From a virus: 21,631 bases of DNA. Below the pieces are notes generated by a model, which was not told where the DNA came from, searched no databases, and worked only from the letters and a program-made list of their open reading frames with translations. This document shows, one piece after another, positions 15,701 through 21,631 of the stretch. Both the position numbers and the translations under genes were made by a program. The stretch covers positions 1 to 21,631 of IMG/VR virus record IMGVR_UViG_3300010354_000797; one strand, given 5' to 3'. Positions within the stretch are counted from its first letter, which is position 1, and every line of letters starts with the position of its first letter.

Positions 15701-18700
15701 TTATATTCACTATTGACAAAAAGTATCTCAGAACTATTTGATACATTTTTGTCAGATGTGCTAATGTATCCACCACTTTCCAATGCATAATAAAGTTTGG
15801 TTGGAAGGGCACTATCATAATTTAAAGTCAATGATGCATTAGTAGAAACTCCGACAGTACCAACACCAATCACATTAAATGTTGTTGAAGATCCAATAGA
15901 TACCAATTCATTATAGAAATTCTCATCTTCAAAGATTTTCAAAGTATAACCAGATAGAGATGAATCTGTTAAATTGAATACTAAGTTGTTATTTCTAATT
16001 ACTTCGATTCTTGGATTAATTCTTGAAATCTGATGTCCAGAACCTCCAGTAGAAGCAAAACTTACAACCGATGGTGGAGATGATAAAGCATTATATTTTG
16101 TATTACTGAGGTTGATTGTATTATCATCAATTCTATAAACATAATATGATCCAGTGCTCAGACCAGAAATTACTTCATCTGAAGAATCATAGAATACCTT
16201 ATCACCAGTTGACAGTTTGTGTGATACTATCGATAAGGTGTTTGATGCAAGGTTAACTGCTGTTGAAGTAAATCCAATAGGATTAACTAAAAGTTTATTA
16301 TTTGCTGAGTTATACTTGACTACGATTGCAGTAGAAGTGCCAATACCTACTGATTGATTTGGATTTACAGTAAGAGTGACGCTATCGCCAACAGAGAGGG
16401 AATGCCGCTCAGTTACTGTTACAGTGGATTGTATTTTCTCAACTTTTGCAGTTACTTGAGTGAAATTAGATTCAAGTGCATACTGGTAATCGTCATCATC
16501 TCCATTAGCAGTGAATGATCTAAAATACAAACCATCAGTGCTAGTTGTTAAACCAACTTCGGTTGTGAGACCAATATAATCTTTTGACTTATTGATTACA
16601 TACAAAGTTTGAGAATCGCCAGATGGAATACTAAATGTTCCACTTGATTCAGTGTTGGATACTGAAACTACATTTGCTCCAGTTATTTTACTGAAAACAA
16701 CTGGTTGTGAAGTTTTGAATGGATGATTTGGTAAGTATATGCTTTGTGTTGGGACTGATACTGTCTTAGTTAAATCTCCAATAACATAACTATTGGAAAC
16801 TGAAATTCCTGTGGTTGCCCCAATTCCAACTGCATGAGATGGGTTAAAATAAATCTTATCATTTAACTTGGAATCAAAGTAAGGAGTCTTGATAGATATT
16901 GATAATTTTCCAGTAATAACAGTTGCTTCTGTAGATGCTGTATGTGCAGCTCCAGTTACTCCTCTCAGAGCTCTTACAACTTTATTTTCTGGGAATATGC
17001 CAATAACCGATAATCTTTCAGTTCCAATCGCAACTGTTGACCCAATAGAAAGAGATACTGGAATTCTTGAAACATAGATATCAGTTACAACTCCAGTCGT
17101 TGCATTGGCAGGAACTTCTTTTATCAGATAAGTTTTTTCTGAAGTTATGCCAACAAGGTGAGATTTAGTTAATCCACTGATGAAAGTTGAAAGACCAGAT
17201 ACAACTACACTATCGCCATTAACAACAGCATTAATCTTATCAATATGCAATGAAACATTATTCGTATCTTCCCAAATAACTTTTGCACCTTGATATGTAT
17301 TTACAGCGGTGTTTACATTATGGATAGTCTTTCCAACTAAACTCTTAACATCTGCAGATAGACCTCCTCCGCCTGTTCCCGTATTATCAAAGGATGCTAC
17401 ATCGCCAACTGCATATCCACTTCCAGCAAGATTAACCGTCAGTTTATTTACAAAACCCTTAGTTACAGAATCAATATTTGCTCTTTGAACTAAAATTTCA
17501 TTAGACTCGGAAATAAAGTCATTGTCAGCATACCTATCTCCAACTTTGTATGGGAAGGTATTTCTGATTAAATTAGAATTATTGAAATTAAAATCCTGAT
17601 TTACTTCTTGAGCAACGAAGAGTGACTTATATGAGTTGCCAACGAAGTATGGGAATAGAGATTCAAATGTTGTTGCTGAAATGGATGCAAAGTATGCATA
17701 AACACCATTTGGAAATTCTGGTGTCTTACAGTATCTTCCATTATATTGGTCAAGATCACCAGAATCATTAAAGACATGATCTTCTACAAAGAATCCAGAT
17801 GTAAATCCAGATGGTCTATCTGTTACATTTGATGTTGACTTAGTGTAACTGGATGTCAGTATCTTTACTGAAGAATTTGCATCATCCGCATCTGAATATC
17901 CATATGGTCCGTAGATTGGATTTCCATCATATGCCCATCCGATGATTGGTGAGTGTTGTGATCCAGTATCTCCAAATTCACTTCCAATTGAAGTAGTATA
18001 TCCGACAATACCATATTCCAAACCTTGAAGATTTTTTGGATTATCGAGGAGTACTTCAGCACCAAATCTATCAAAGTTATTAACTACCAATTCCCTTACA
18101 GATGCCTCTGCAAAGGCATTTAAACCTCTTGGGGTGGCAGATATGGTTGTATTTGCATCATACCCAATTCCACCATTAATGACTACAACCTGAGTTACTT
18201 CTCCAGAAGAAACGATAGCTCTCAGTTTTGCACCAACACCACTTCCAGATACTGTTAATTCTGGAGCAGAACTATACTCACTTCCAGAGTTAGTTACCTG
18301 AACTGAAGTAATTTTTCCGCCAGAGACAATTGCCTTTAATTCTACATCTCTTCCAGTCTTAATAGTTACACTTGGTCTCTTATGGAAATTGAGAACACTA
18401 GATCCGTAACCAGTGCCTTTTTCATAAAGATAAAGGTTGGTTATTTCTCCAGTAACAACTGGAGTTGCAGTTATGATTCCCGAAGGACCATCATACTCTG
18501 CACTGATGTTTAATTGAATATTTGGATAACTGAAGTTGTGATAACCAGACCCAGTTGAAGTCAGATTGACATAATTTCCAGTAGTATAATTTTCTGTAAT
18601 TGTTGCCGCTGCACCAGCATTAGCAAGTCTAAATCTGCTATCATCTTGCTTGATAACATAGTAACTTACAGTGGTTGAAAGACCGCTAATGGCAGTTCCT

Positions 18701-21624
18701 GTTGTTGTATAATTTACAACATCACCATCAACAAATCCATGATTTTCAAAGAAGATATTATCTTCTATGGTAGAAACATTTTCTGGTTTTACAATCAGTT
18801 TCTTATTTTCATATCCACTTCCAGGATTGATAACCTTAATAGATCTAAGAGTACTCTTACCCTCAAGAGTTCTGAATTTATGAATTCCTTGTGTGGTTGT
18901 GCTTGTAAATCCAACTGTGTTGATTCCACTTACATAATCGGTTTTAGTTTCATATAATTTAACGGTAGTGCTGTTGACTACTTCGGTGTAGTAAACAGAT
19001 CCACTGCTCAAACTTTTACCAAGACCGATGTTACTTCCACCAAAAGTACCTATACCTAAAGCATCATTTCCATTCCTGTTATAGACAATCGCATCACCAT
19101 TGGAAAAATTATGTGGGATTAAGAATGTAAGTGTTTCGTCTGTGATGTTTACTCCACCACCATCTACTGTGTTTCTTGCATCAAACTCAACTTCACGGAA
19201 TCTCTTTTCTAAGACTGGCTCTAAAATTGCACCATTACCATTTCCACCAGTCAGTGTAACTGAGGTAATCTTCTTAATATCAAATTCTTGTGGGTCAACA
19301 ATAACCTCTTTCAATGTACCTCTAACAACTGGTCTAACCAAAGCAGTCGTGCCAGCCCCAGAAGAAATAACTACATCTGGTGGATTAATAACATCATAAC
19401 CACTACCACCATTGTATAGTGTGATTTCGTTTAGTGGTCCGTAATAAATTTTATCTTCAGATTTGTAGTTGATTAACTCAACCCCATTTACAAGCATTCC
19501 AGTAGAACCTGGAATGGTTTCCTCATTTTTACCAATTTTGATATTTTTCTGATATGGAAACTTCTTAAGAACTTTTTGAGGTTTAATTACTTCGTCTCTC
19601 TGAGTTGATAGTGTAAAAGTATGAGACCCAGTAGTCGAAGATGTGAATGTGAATTCTACAGGGTTATCACTTACAATCAGGGATCTAGAGAGATACAATT
19701 TAATCTGATTGTTTGGCGACAGCACCTTGACATAGTAAATACCCTCTGGCATATCAATAAGTGCATTATCGCTTGCACTATAATAAACTTCATCACCAGT
19801 TATAAAGGGAACACTGGTTGGGAATGAGATGATAGAATATCTTTCTGTTACACTACTATATCCCTGAAGAGTAGTTGTATTTGCCCCAGATATAGAAGCC
19901 TTCTTAACTGTCTTTGTTATCTCATAAGAAGGTAAAGAGTTTGATGCAATATAGAAATACTCATCATTCTCATTATAAAGATTTTGAATATCGCTTACGA
20001 TAGAGCTGTTTCCATAAAGAATAGGTGTACCAGAGCTATTTGCAGTTTTTAACTTTCTTCTGATGGAATATTCAAGATTTGGATTTTGAGTAAATCCAAT
20101 CAAATTGTCTAATGTTATCTGACTACCAGAAATTGAAGCAACAGTAGCATTTGAATGTGCTACATTTTCAGTAGACGATAAAAGAATATCTACAGTGTCT
20201 CCAATTCTCAGACTCGACTTATCAACATCAGACTTTAAAACAAAGTTAGACCCACTAATACTATCAACATAGTATCTGCTGCTTGTATTGTATATCCAAG
20301 TATTTGCAAAAAGTTCTTTATAAGTCTTATCTACATCAGGATTTGAAATCTTTTCTCCTACATTCTTGACATAGATTTTCTGACCTTCGGTAGATAACTT
20401 GATATCACCTATCTTTTCAAAACTGGACAACACTCCGGTTATACGAAATTCTACTTTCTTTGTAATATCTCCATCTTCATATCCATAGAATACCTCATCA
20501 GTGCGAATTTCATCCTTAGTTGAAATTGCATTATTGATTCCACTACATCCAAGAAACTGGTTTACAGTTTTTGAAGCATAGGTAATTGTATTATCACCAG
20601 AGATTAAAGTGCCAGAATCTGCAAATCCAATTGTAGTATCGACTATGATTGCAGAAGACCCTACTGATACTGGATTAATTACTCTTGTCTTTGGTTGAAT
20701 TGTAAAAGTTCCTTCAATATTATCCTTATCATCATATCCCACAAACAATCCAAGTTTGAAGTATGTGGTAATTCCTGCTCTTGTGAAGATTTCTACTTCA
20801 GATACGGATGCTTGAGTCTCAGAATCTGTAGATTTACGAATCGTTTGTCCAATGAGTTTAGTTGGATCTCCAGAAATATTCTCAATAACTATAATTTCTC
20901 TTCTCAGAAATTGTGCAGAGGATGGTTTTGATAGACGACTTTCTAAATCAATAACTTTTGGAGTTACTCCATAGAGAACTTTGAAGAGAATTTTAAATGA
21001 CTCTTCGGTTCCTTTTGATTCGTAAAGGGATCTTGCTTCTTTAATGAAGTTATTTACATTCAGGTCAGATACAAAATCTACATTTTCAAGTCCTGGAGTC
21101 AGAGTGTACTTAAGTTTCTTGTAGAATTCCTTCAGAAACTCAGAACTTAAATTCTTTACTTTGGCACCAGAAGTGTGTGCTGCCTGACTGGAGGTTTCAA
21201 AGACTAATTCTTCTGGATTTAATTCTGACCTGTAGGAAGTAATGCCACTAAATCCTCTTACACAACCAGTAAAAGAGTTTGTGGTGATACCAGTGTAGGT
21301 AAAAATTTCATCATCAATCTGAAAAAGACCATACTGAGCAGGAAATCCTTTTGTCGAAGAGACCTGTACAGTATCAGATGATGCTGTAATGTTTGTAGAA
21401 AGAGTAGTAATACCAGTAATAACCTCTGGTGTGAGGTTATCAATCTTCAGATATTGATCTAAGTTGTTAGCAAGGTCGTATGAACCACCTTGATACTCTT
21501 GAGATATGTAATATTGCTTTAAAAAATCTACTGCCTTAGGACTTTCAGAACGTAAAAACTCTGGTAATTGGTTCTCAATAATTTGCTGAACTTTTACCCT
21601 CGTCTCAAATCCAGTTTTTATCAT
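9757..21624 (-). CDS. Giant baseplate structural protein (gp7-position) with YHYH-type domain, 3955 aa
   Basis: One uninterrupted 3955-codon frame. The first 300 residues look like the virion-anchoring part and match cyanomyovirus structural proteins I recall: VQQIIENQLPEFLRSESPKA, then VDFLKQYYISQEYQGG, and later YTLTPGLENVDFVSDL. The rest is modular, beta-rich and Ser/Thr/Gly-rich. 'DEI..Y...RG' modules lie near 78-155, 318-380, 1515-1575 and 3040-3115. 'H...GD.V.Y...YYV' modules lie near 590-670, 820-920, 948-1031, 1618-1718, 1788-1870 and 2915-3005. GSGY repeats lie at 740-1155, 1404 and 3303-3762. A YHYH-type domain lies at 1220-1315, and a 'HDDTDT' tandem pair at 2668 and 2798. 'FVNGVIQEPGVNYQFEGGTS' occurs in the last third. 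The C-terminus (FPTIQRRGYGLRDTGSLRKD) also looks conserved. T4 gp7 is only 1032 aa, so the gp7 role rests on position before gp8. Only 7 nt upstream are visible, so the start (ATG 21624) is provisional. Confidence 0.8.
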   Translation of the reverse strand: MIKTGFETRVKVQQIIENQLPEFLRSESPKAVDFLKQYYISQEYQGGSYDLANNLDQYLKIDNLTPEVITGITTLSTNITASSDTVQVSSTKGFPAQYGLFQIDDEIFTYTGITTNSFTGCVRGFSGITSYRSELNPEELVFETSSQAAHTSGAKVKNLSSEFLKEFYKKLKYTLTPGLENVDFVSDLNVNNFIKEARSLYESKGTEESFKILFKVLYGVTPKVIDLESRLSKPSSAQFLRREIIVIENISGDPTKLIGQTIRKSTDSETQASVSEVEIFTRAGITTYFKLGLFVGYDDKDNIEGTFTIQPKTRVINPVSVGSSAIIVDTTIGFADSGTLISGDNTITYASKTVNQFLGCSGINNAISTKDEIRTDEVFYGYEDGDITKKVEFRITGVLSSFEKIGDIKLSTEGQKIYVKNVGEKISNPDVDKTYKELFANTWIYNTSSRYYVDSISGSNFVLKSDVDKSSLRIGDTVDILLSSTENVAHSNATVASISGSQITLDNLIGFTQNPNLEYSIRRKLKTANSSGTPILYGNSSIVSDIQNLYNENDEYFYIASNSLPSYEITKTVKKASISGANTTTLQGYSSVTERYSIISFPTSVPFITGDEVYYSASDNALIDMPEGIYYVKVLSPNNQIKLYLSRSLIVSDNPVEFTFTSSTTGSHTFTLSTQRDEVIKPQKVLKKFPYQKNIKIGKNEETIPGSTGMLVNGVELINYKSEDKIYYGPLNEITLYNGGSGYDVINPPDVVISSGAGTTALVRPVVRGTLKEVIVDPQEFDIKKITSVTLTGGNGNGAILEPVLEKRFREVEFDARNTVDGGGVNITDETLTFLIPHNFSNGDAIVYNRNGNDALGIGTFGGSNIGLGKSLSSGSVYYTEVVNSTTVKLYETKTDYVSGINTVGFTSTTTQGIHKFRTLEGKSTLRSIKVINPGSGYENKKLIVKPENVSTIEDNIFFENHGFVDGDVVNYTTTGTAISGLSTTVSYYVIKQDDSRFRLANAGAAATITENYTTGNYVNLTSTGSGYHNFSYPNIQLNISAEYDGPSGIITATPVVTGEITNLYLYEKGTGYGSSVLNFHKRPSVTIKTGRDVELKAIVSGGKITSVQVTNSGSEYSSAPELTVSGSGVGAKLRAIVSSGEVTQVVVINGGIGYDANTTISATPRGLNAFAEASVRELVVNNFDRFGAEVLLDNPKNLQGLEYGIVGYTTSIGSEFGDTGSQHSPIIGWAYDGNPIYGPYGYSDADDANSSVKILTSSYTKSTSNVTDRPSGFTSGFFVEDHVFNDSGDLDQYNGRYCKTPEFPNGVYAYFASISATTFESLFPYFVGNSYKSLFVAQEVNQDFNFNNSNLIRNTFPYKVGDRYADNDFISESNEILVQRANIDSVTKGFVNKLTVNLAGSGYAVGDVASFDNTGTGGGGLSADVKSLVGKTIHNVNTAVNTYQGAKVIWEDTNNVSLHIDKINAVVNGDSVVVSGLSTFISGLTKSHLVGITSEKTYLIKEVPANATTGVVTDIYVSRIPVSLSIGSTVAIGTERLSVIGIFPENKVVRALRGVTGAAHTASTEATVITGKLSISIKTPYFDSKLNDKIYFNPSHAVGIGATTGISVSNSYVIGDLTKTVSVPTQSIYLPNHPFKTSQPVVFSKITGANVVSVSNTESSGTFSIPSGDSQTLYVINKSKDYIGLTTEVGLTTSTDGLYFRSFTANGDDDDYQYALESNFTQVTAKVEKIQSTVTVTERHSLSVGDSVTLTVNPNQSVGIGTSTAIVVKYNSANNKLLVNPIGFTSTAVNLASNTLSIVSHKLSTGDKVFYDSSDEVISGLSTGSYYVYRIDDNTINLSNTKYNALSSPPSVVSFASTGGSGHQISRINPRIEVIRNNNLVFNLTDSSLSGYTLKIFEDENFYNELVSIGSSTTFNVIGVGTVGVSTNASLTLNYDSALPTKLYYALESGGYISTSDKNVSNSSEILFVNSEYNGSYPVTGIGSTTFVISLKSHPETLSYTQSNTEVLKYSTTSLTERGGVDSMRITSTGLNYKKLPKFVSIASTTGESVDIIPESTNIGRINEVTIEDQGFDFSADKTLNPEAFVSPIVNLINRNTITDIGITFGGSNYTSAPDLVVVNPLTGQAYSDGILEAKIQGSSISEVEIVEVPRGLSDTVNRIYAINNSNGIGINSCSSSTAGILTCILTTPISGFATDAFTVNEKVFVENVRKYGTSGDGFNSADHEYNFFTVLSYTNSNPAVVVIDLSSYTTDAGIAVTDQNSYATIIKQSDYPTFTVTQDTLNFIVGETLLTLDGNVYVERDLVVTENLSDSIKIYGTYELSVSEVILGKDSGTIATIESLDENRAFFRLDYSLRKDIGWSDDIGKLNEDYQVMPDNDYYQNLSYSVKSPIEYDKLSNPVNRLLHTSGLKNFADTEITSTSTVSAGTSISSSSLALLDIISEERVDTIKNFDFAIDVDTQTFSPAKSKYLKLQNKKLSNYIECLSNRVIPIDNISPQFSSNQGETELYSDIVDYSIGDGYNRFLVQIINPVNTERQTTEVITLPSPSGDIITVEKGSVYNTAIEVGELTGFINDSNELSLRFIPEEKFTSDYDIKILKNNFSSGLSGIGTQSIGFVNLTGSNISVGSATTGTVFSADTSSAKAFFINAEVENRTTDEINYVEIYVSHDDTDTHVSEYYFDNDSPSELTGRFIGSFSANIDSGVVSIKYNNTDSNDVFVRSKIVGFGTTAIGIGTYRFKSSGQPDGSENTARLESSFVNASGISTILTVSKSDVTSIKTIARIGYGSTTSLHQLLTIHDDTDTYLTQYPFLSSDSVTGIGTFGSEISGSDLVVKFYPDATVTDTVNIQTYSEIIQTERDLVNIPLDLTYGTMSESLTISAYNGRNGNRVNKLDFVLNSNGTPIFQKTFDPTNTSVLNTSTGIFTIKDHFFSTGEKLNYLSGSSFNGVSFSDIQVSGASSLPNEIYAIRVNSDQFKLATSAANANAGTAVTFSSAGTGNAHTLEMTKRMEKSVILVDGVVQSPIAFTSNTCTLTDNGGSIGAANTYFSVSGISSILPGDLLKIDNEYIKVNSVGLGTTSVGPITGTGSFNVIKGSRGFVGSSATSHTDGTTARVYLGSFNIVNNKVYFTEPPQGNSTDAVDSSNIPTVRSTFNGRVYLRNDYSSNQIYDNISKSFTGINSSYTLTVGGANTTGIETGSGVLFINDIFQTPSTENNVGNNYSFGESAGVSTVRFTGITTSGGLLISDYDVNANQLPRGGIIVSLGSTPGLGYAPLVGASVTAVVGAGGSIVSVGLGTTDINGSGYNGLVSIGISVYESGHVGDVASITATVGAGGTLSFAVGTGGTGYTNPKILVSEPSYENLSVTGVSRLGFGATTATGTGLLLSVDVGASSRVGIGSTLFEVTSFKITRPGYGFRVGDVFTPVGLVTGANLPSPVEQFELTVLDTFTDSFAAWQFGELDFIDPIDTLQNGSRTRFPLYYNGQLLSFEINSNNSTSAQIDLNYVLLIFVNGVIQEPGVNYQFEGGTSFIFTTPPEEGDNVDIFFYRGTRGTDSVTVEVNESIKVGDSVEVIKNSNIGFTTDQTKRTVYNIKASDILETEVYSGLGIDEVNFKPLNWTKQKKDMIIGSENVYKSRDSIETQVYPTARIISDVSTSDTEIFVDDAQFFNYEENESSIVISDVDALIVHGSDPVAAAITAVVSAAGTISSLSIVSGGSGYTGVSTTLSIAAPKSIGVGIGTTATATASITAGIITTVTVVNSGFGYTTSNPPLVLAPTPNVNYENIVTITNVEGFSGIITGISTTSGTGGNPLAIQFFLNATSFTGLSTGYPIYIFDTPVGSGVTSIDSGNSAVVGIGTTFADNVYIIHTLNYPGGSNANIIVNVDSGTNISGLSTTGSTTSPVGRFSWGRLSGFTRSSSPISIGVTGLTIDSGLSTFPTIQRRGYGLRDTGSLRKDLG
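10315..11742 (-). repeat. C-terminal GSGY repeat cluster of the 3955-aa protein
   Basis: Units are centred on tyrosines 3303 (NGSGYNG), 3346 (GTGGTGYTNP), 3716 (SGGSGYTG) and 3762 (NSGFGYTTS). Each is preceded by a 'GGTI..V.V' strand and followed by a short 'P...V' strand. Residues about 3500-3560 between them hold the 'FVNGVIQEPGVNY' segment. Confidence 0.6.
13045..13962 (-). repeat. Tandem ~120-130-residue modules with HDDTDT motif
   Basis: Within residues about 2555-2860 of the 3955-aa protein, H2668 and H2798 each begin HDDTDT, exactly 130 residues apart. Each is followed about 20-25 residues later by a 'TG.F.GS..I' segment and a 'VVKF/VSIKY' strand. A third, more divergent unit near 2571 (ELTGFINDSNELSLRF) lacks HDDTDT. 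Confidence 0.55.
17680..17967 (-). other. YHYH-type domain inside the 3955-aa protein
   Basis: Residues about 1220-1315 read HSPIIGWAYDGNPIYGPYGY, then LDQYNGRYCKTPEFPNGVYA YF with a spacer of about 40 residues. This is the recognisable core of the YHYH family (H.P..G.A.DG.PIYG..G......D..NG....TPE.P.G.Y.Y). The family's name motif is replaced by YAYF (1309-1312). Family members are secreted or virion proteins of unknown function. Confidence 0.8.
18130..19422 (-). repeat. N-terminal GSGY repeat cluster of the 3955-aa protein
   Basis: Units are centred on tyrosines 743 (NGGSGYDV), 938 (NPGSGYEN), 1073 (KGTGYGSS), 1117 (NSGSEYSS) and 1155 (NGGIGYDA). Spacing falls to 38-44 residues in the last three, where 'GGKITSVQVTN' and 'SGEVTQVVVIN' precede the motif, giving a regular beta-repeat. 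Another unit at Y1404 lies beyond the YHYH-type domain. Confidence 0.65.
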
Positions 21625-21631
21625 CTTATAC

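Noticed and set aside
9757-21624. RTX-type calcium repeats suggested by many GIGT/GIGS tetrapeptides
   Set aside because: RTX nonapeptides need GGxGxDxxx tandem periodicity; here the Gly-Ile-Gly motifs lack the Asp and are irregularly spaced at strand turns.
1-21631. Search for tRNA, CRISPR array, insertion sequence or integrase
   Set aside because: The window is almost fully coding on one strand with structural proteins; no cloverleaf-like gap, direct-repeat array or transposase/integrase motif was seen.

Overview
The window looks like part of the late virion-structure region of a T4-like myovirus, most probably a marine cyanophage (Synechococcus/Prochlorococcus host) or a close relative. 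The DNA is AT-rich. All credible genes lie on the minus strand with almost no intergenic space, and T4-type late promoter motifs occur in the gaps. The protein set matches what I know of cyanomyovirus baseplate cassettes: a T4 gp8-like wedge protein between two giant Ser/Thr/Gly-rich structural proteins, followed by small accessory proteins. The host is inferred from recalled family resemblance, since no host-derived metabolic gene is present.

In transcription order (right to left): a 3955-aa protein fills 9757-21624. It sits where T4 has gene 7 and is probably the baseplate wedge or peripheral component, greatly enlarged by repeated beta-rich modules and one YHYH-type domain. After a 27-bp gap with an exact T4 late promoter octamer comes gp8 (8182-9729, 515 aa), recognisable by its central and C-terminal signatures. 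Three bases later starts a 2355-aa protein (1111-8178) with a DUF4815-type N-terminus, a proline-8 linker and an Asp-rich loop, in the position of T4 genes 9-10. A 4-base ATGA overlap leads to a 76-aa coiled-coil protein, which overlaps a 61-aa protein. A second late-promoter-like motif overlaps that stop codon and precedes a 113-aa BppU-like beta-sandwich protein and a 78-aa fiber-associated protein, joined by a TAATG overlap. The left edge cuts a tail-fiber-like gene after its first 30 codons.

The likely joint role is assembly of the outer baseplate and its fiber attachment points. The most notable feature is that the three large neighbouring proteins share repeat modules: GSGY-type repeats in all three, including inside gp8, and an acidic 'DEI...RG...H' module in both giants. 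This suggests that modules were duplicated and shuffled within one baseplate gene cluster. I saw no tRNA, rRNA, CRISPR array, insertion sequence, integrase or plus-strand gene. No stretch longer than about 55 bp is non-coding.
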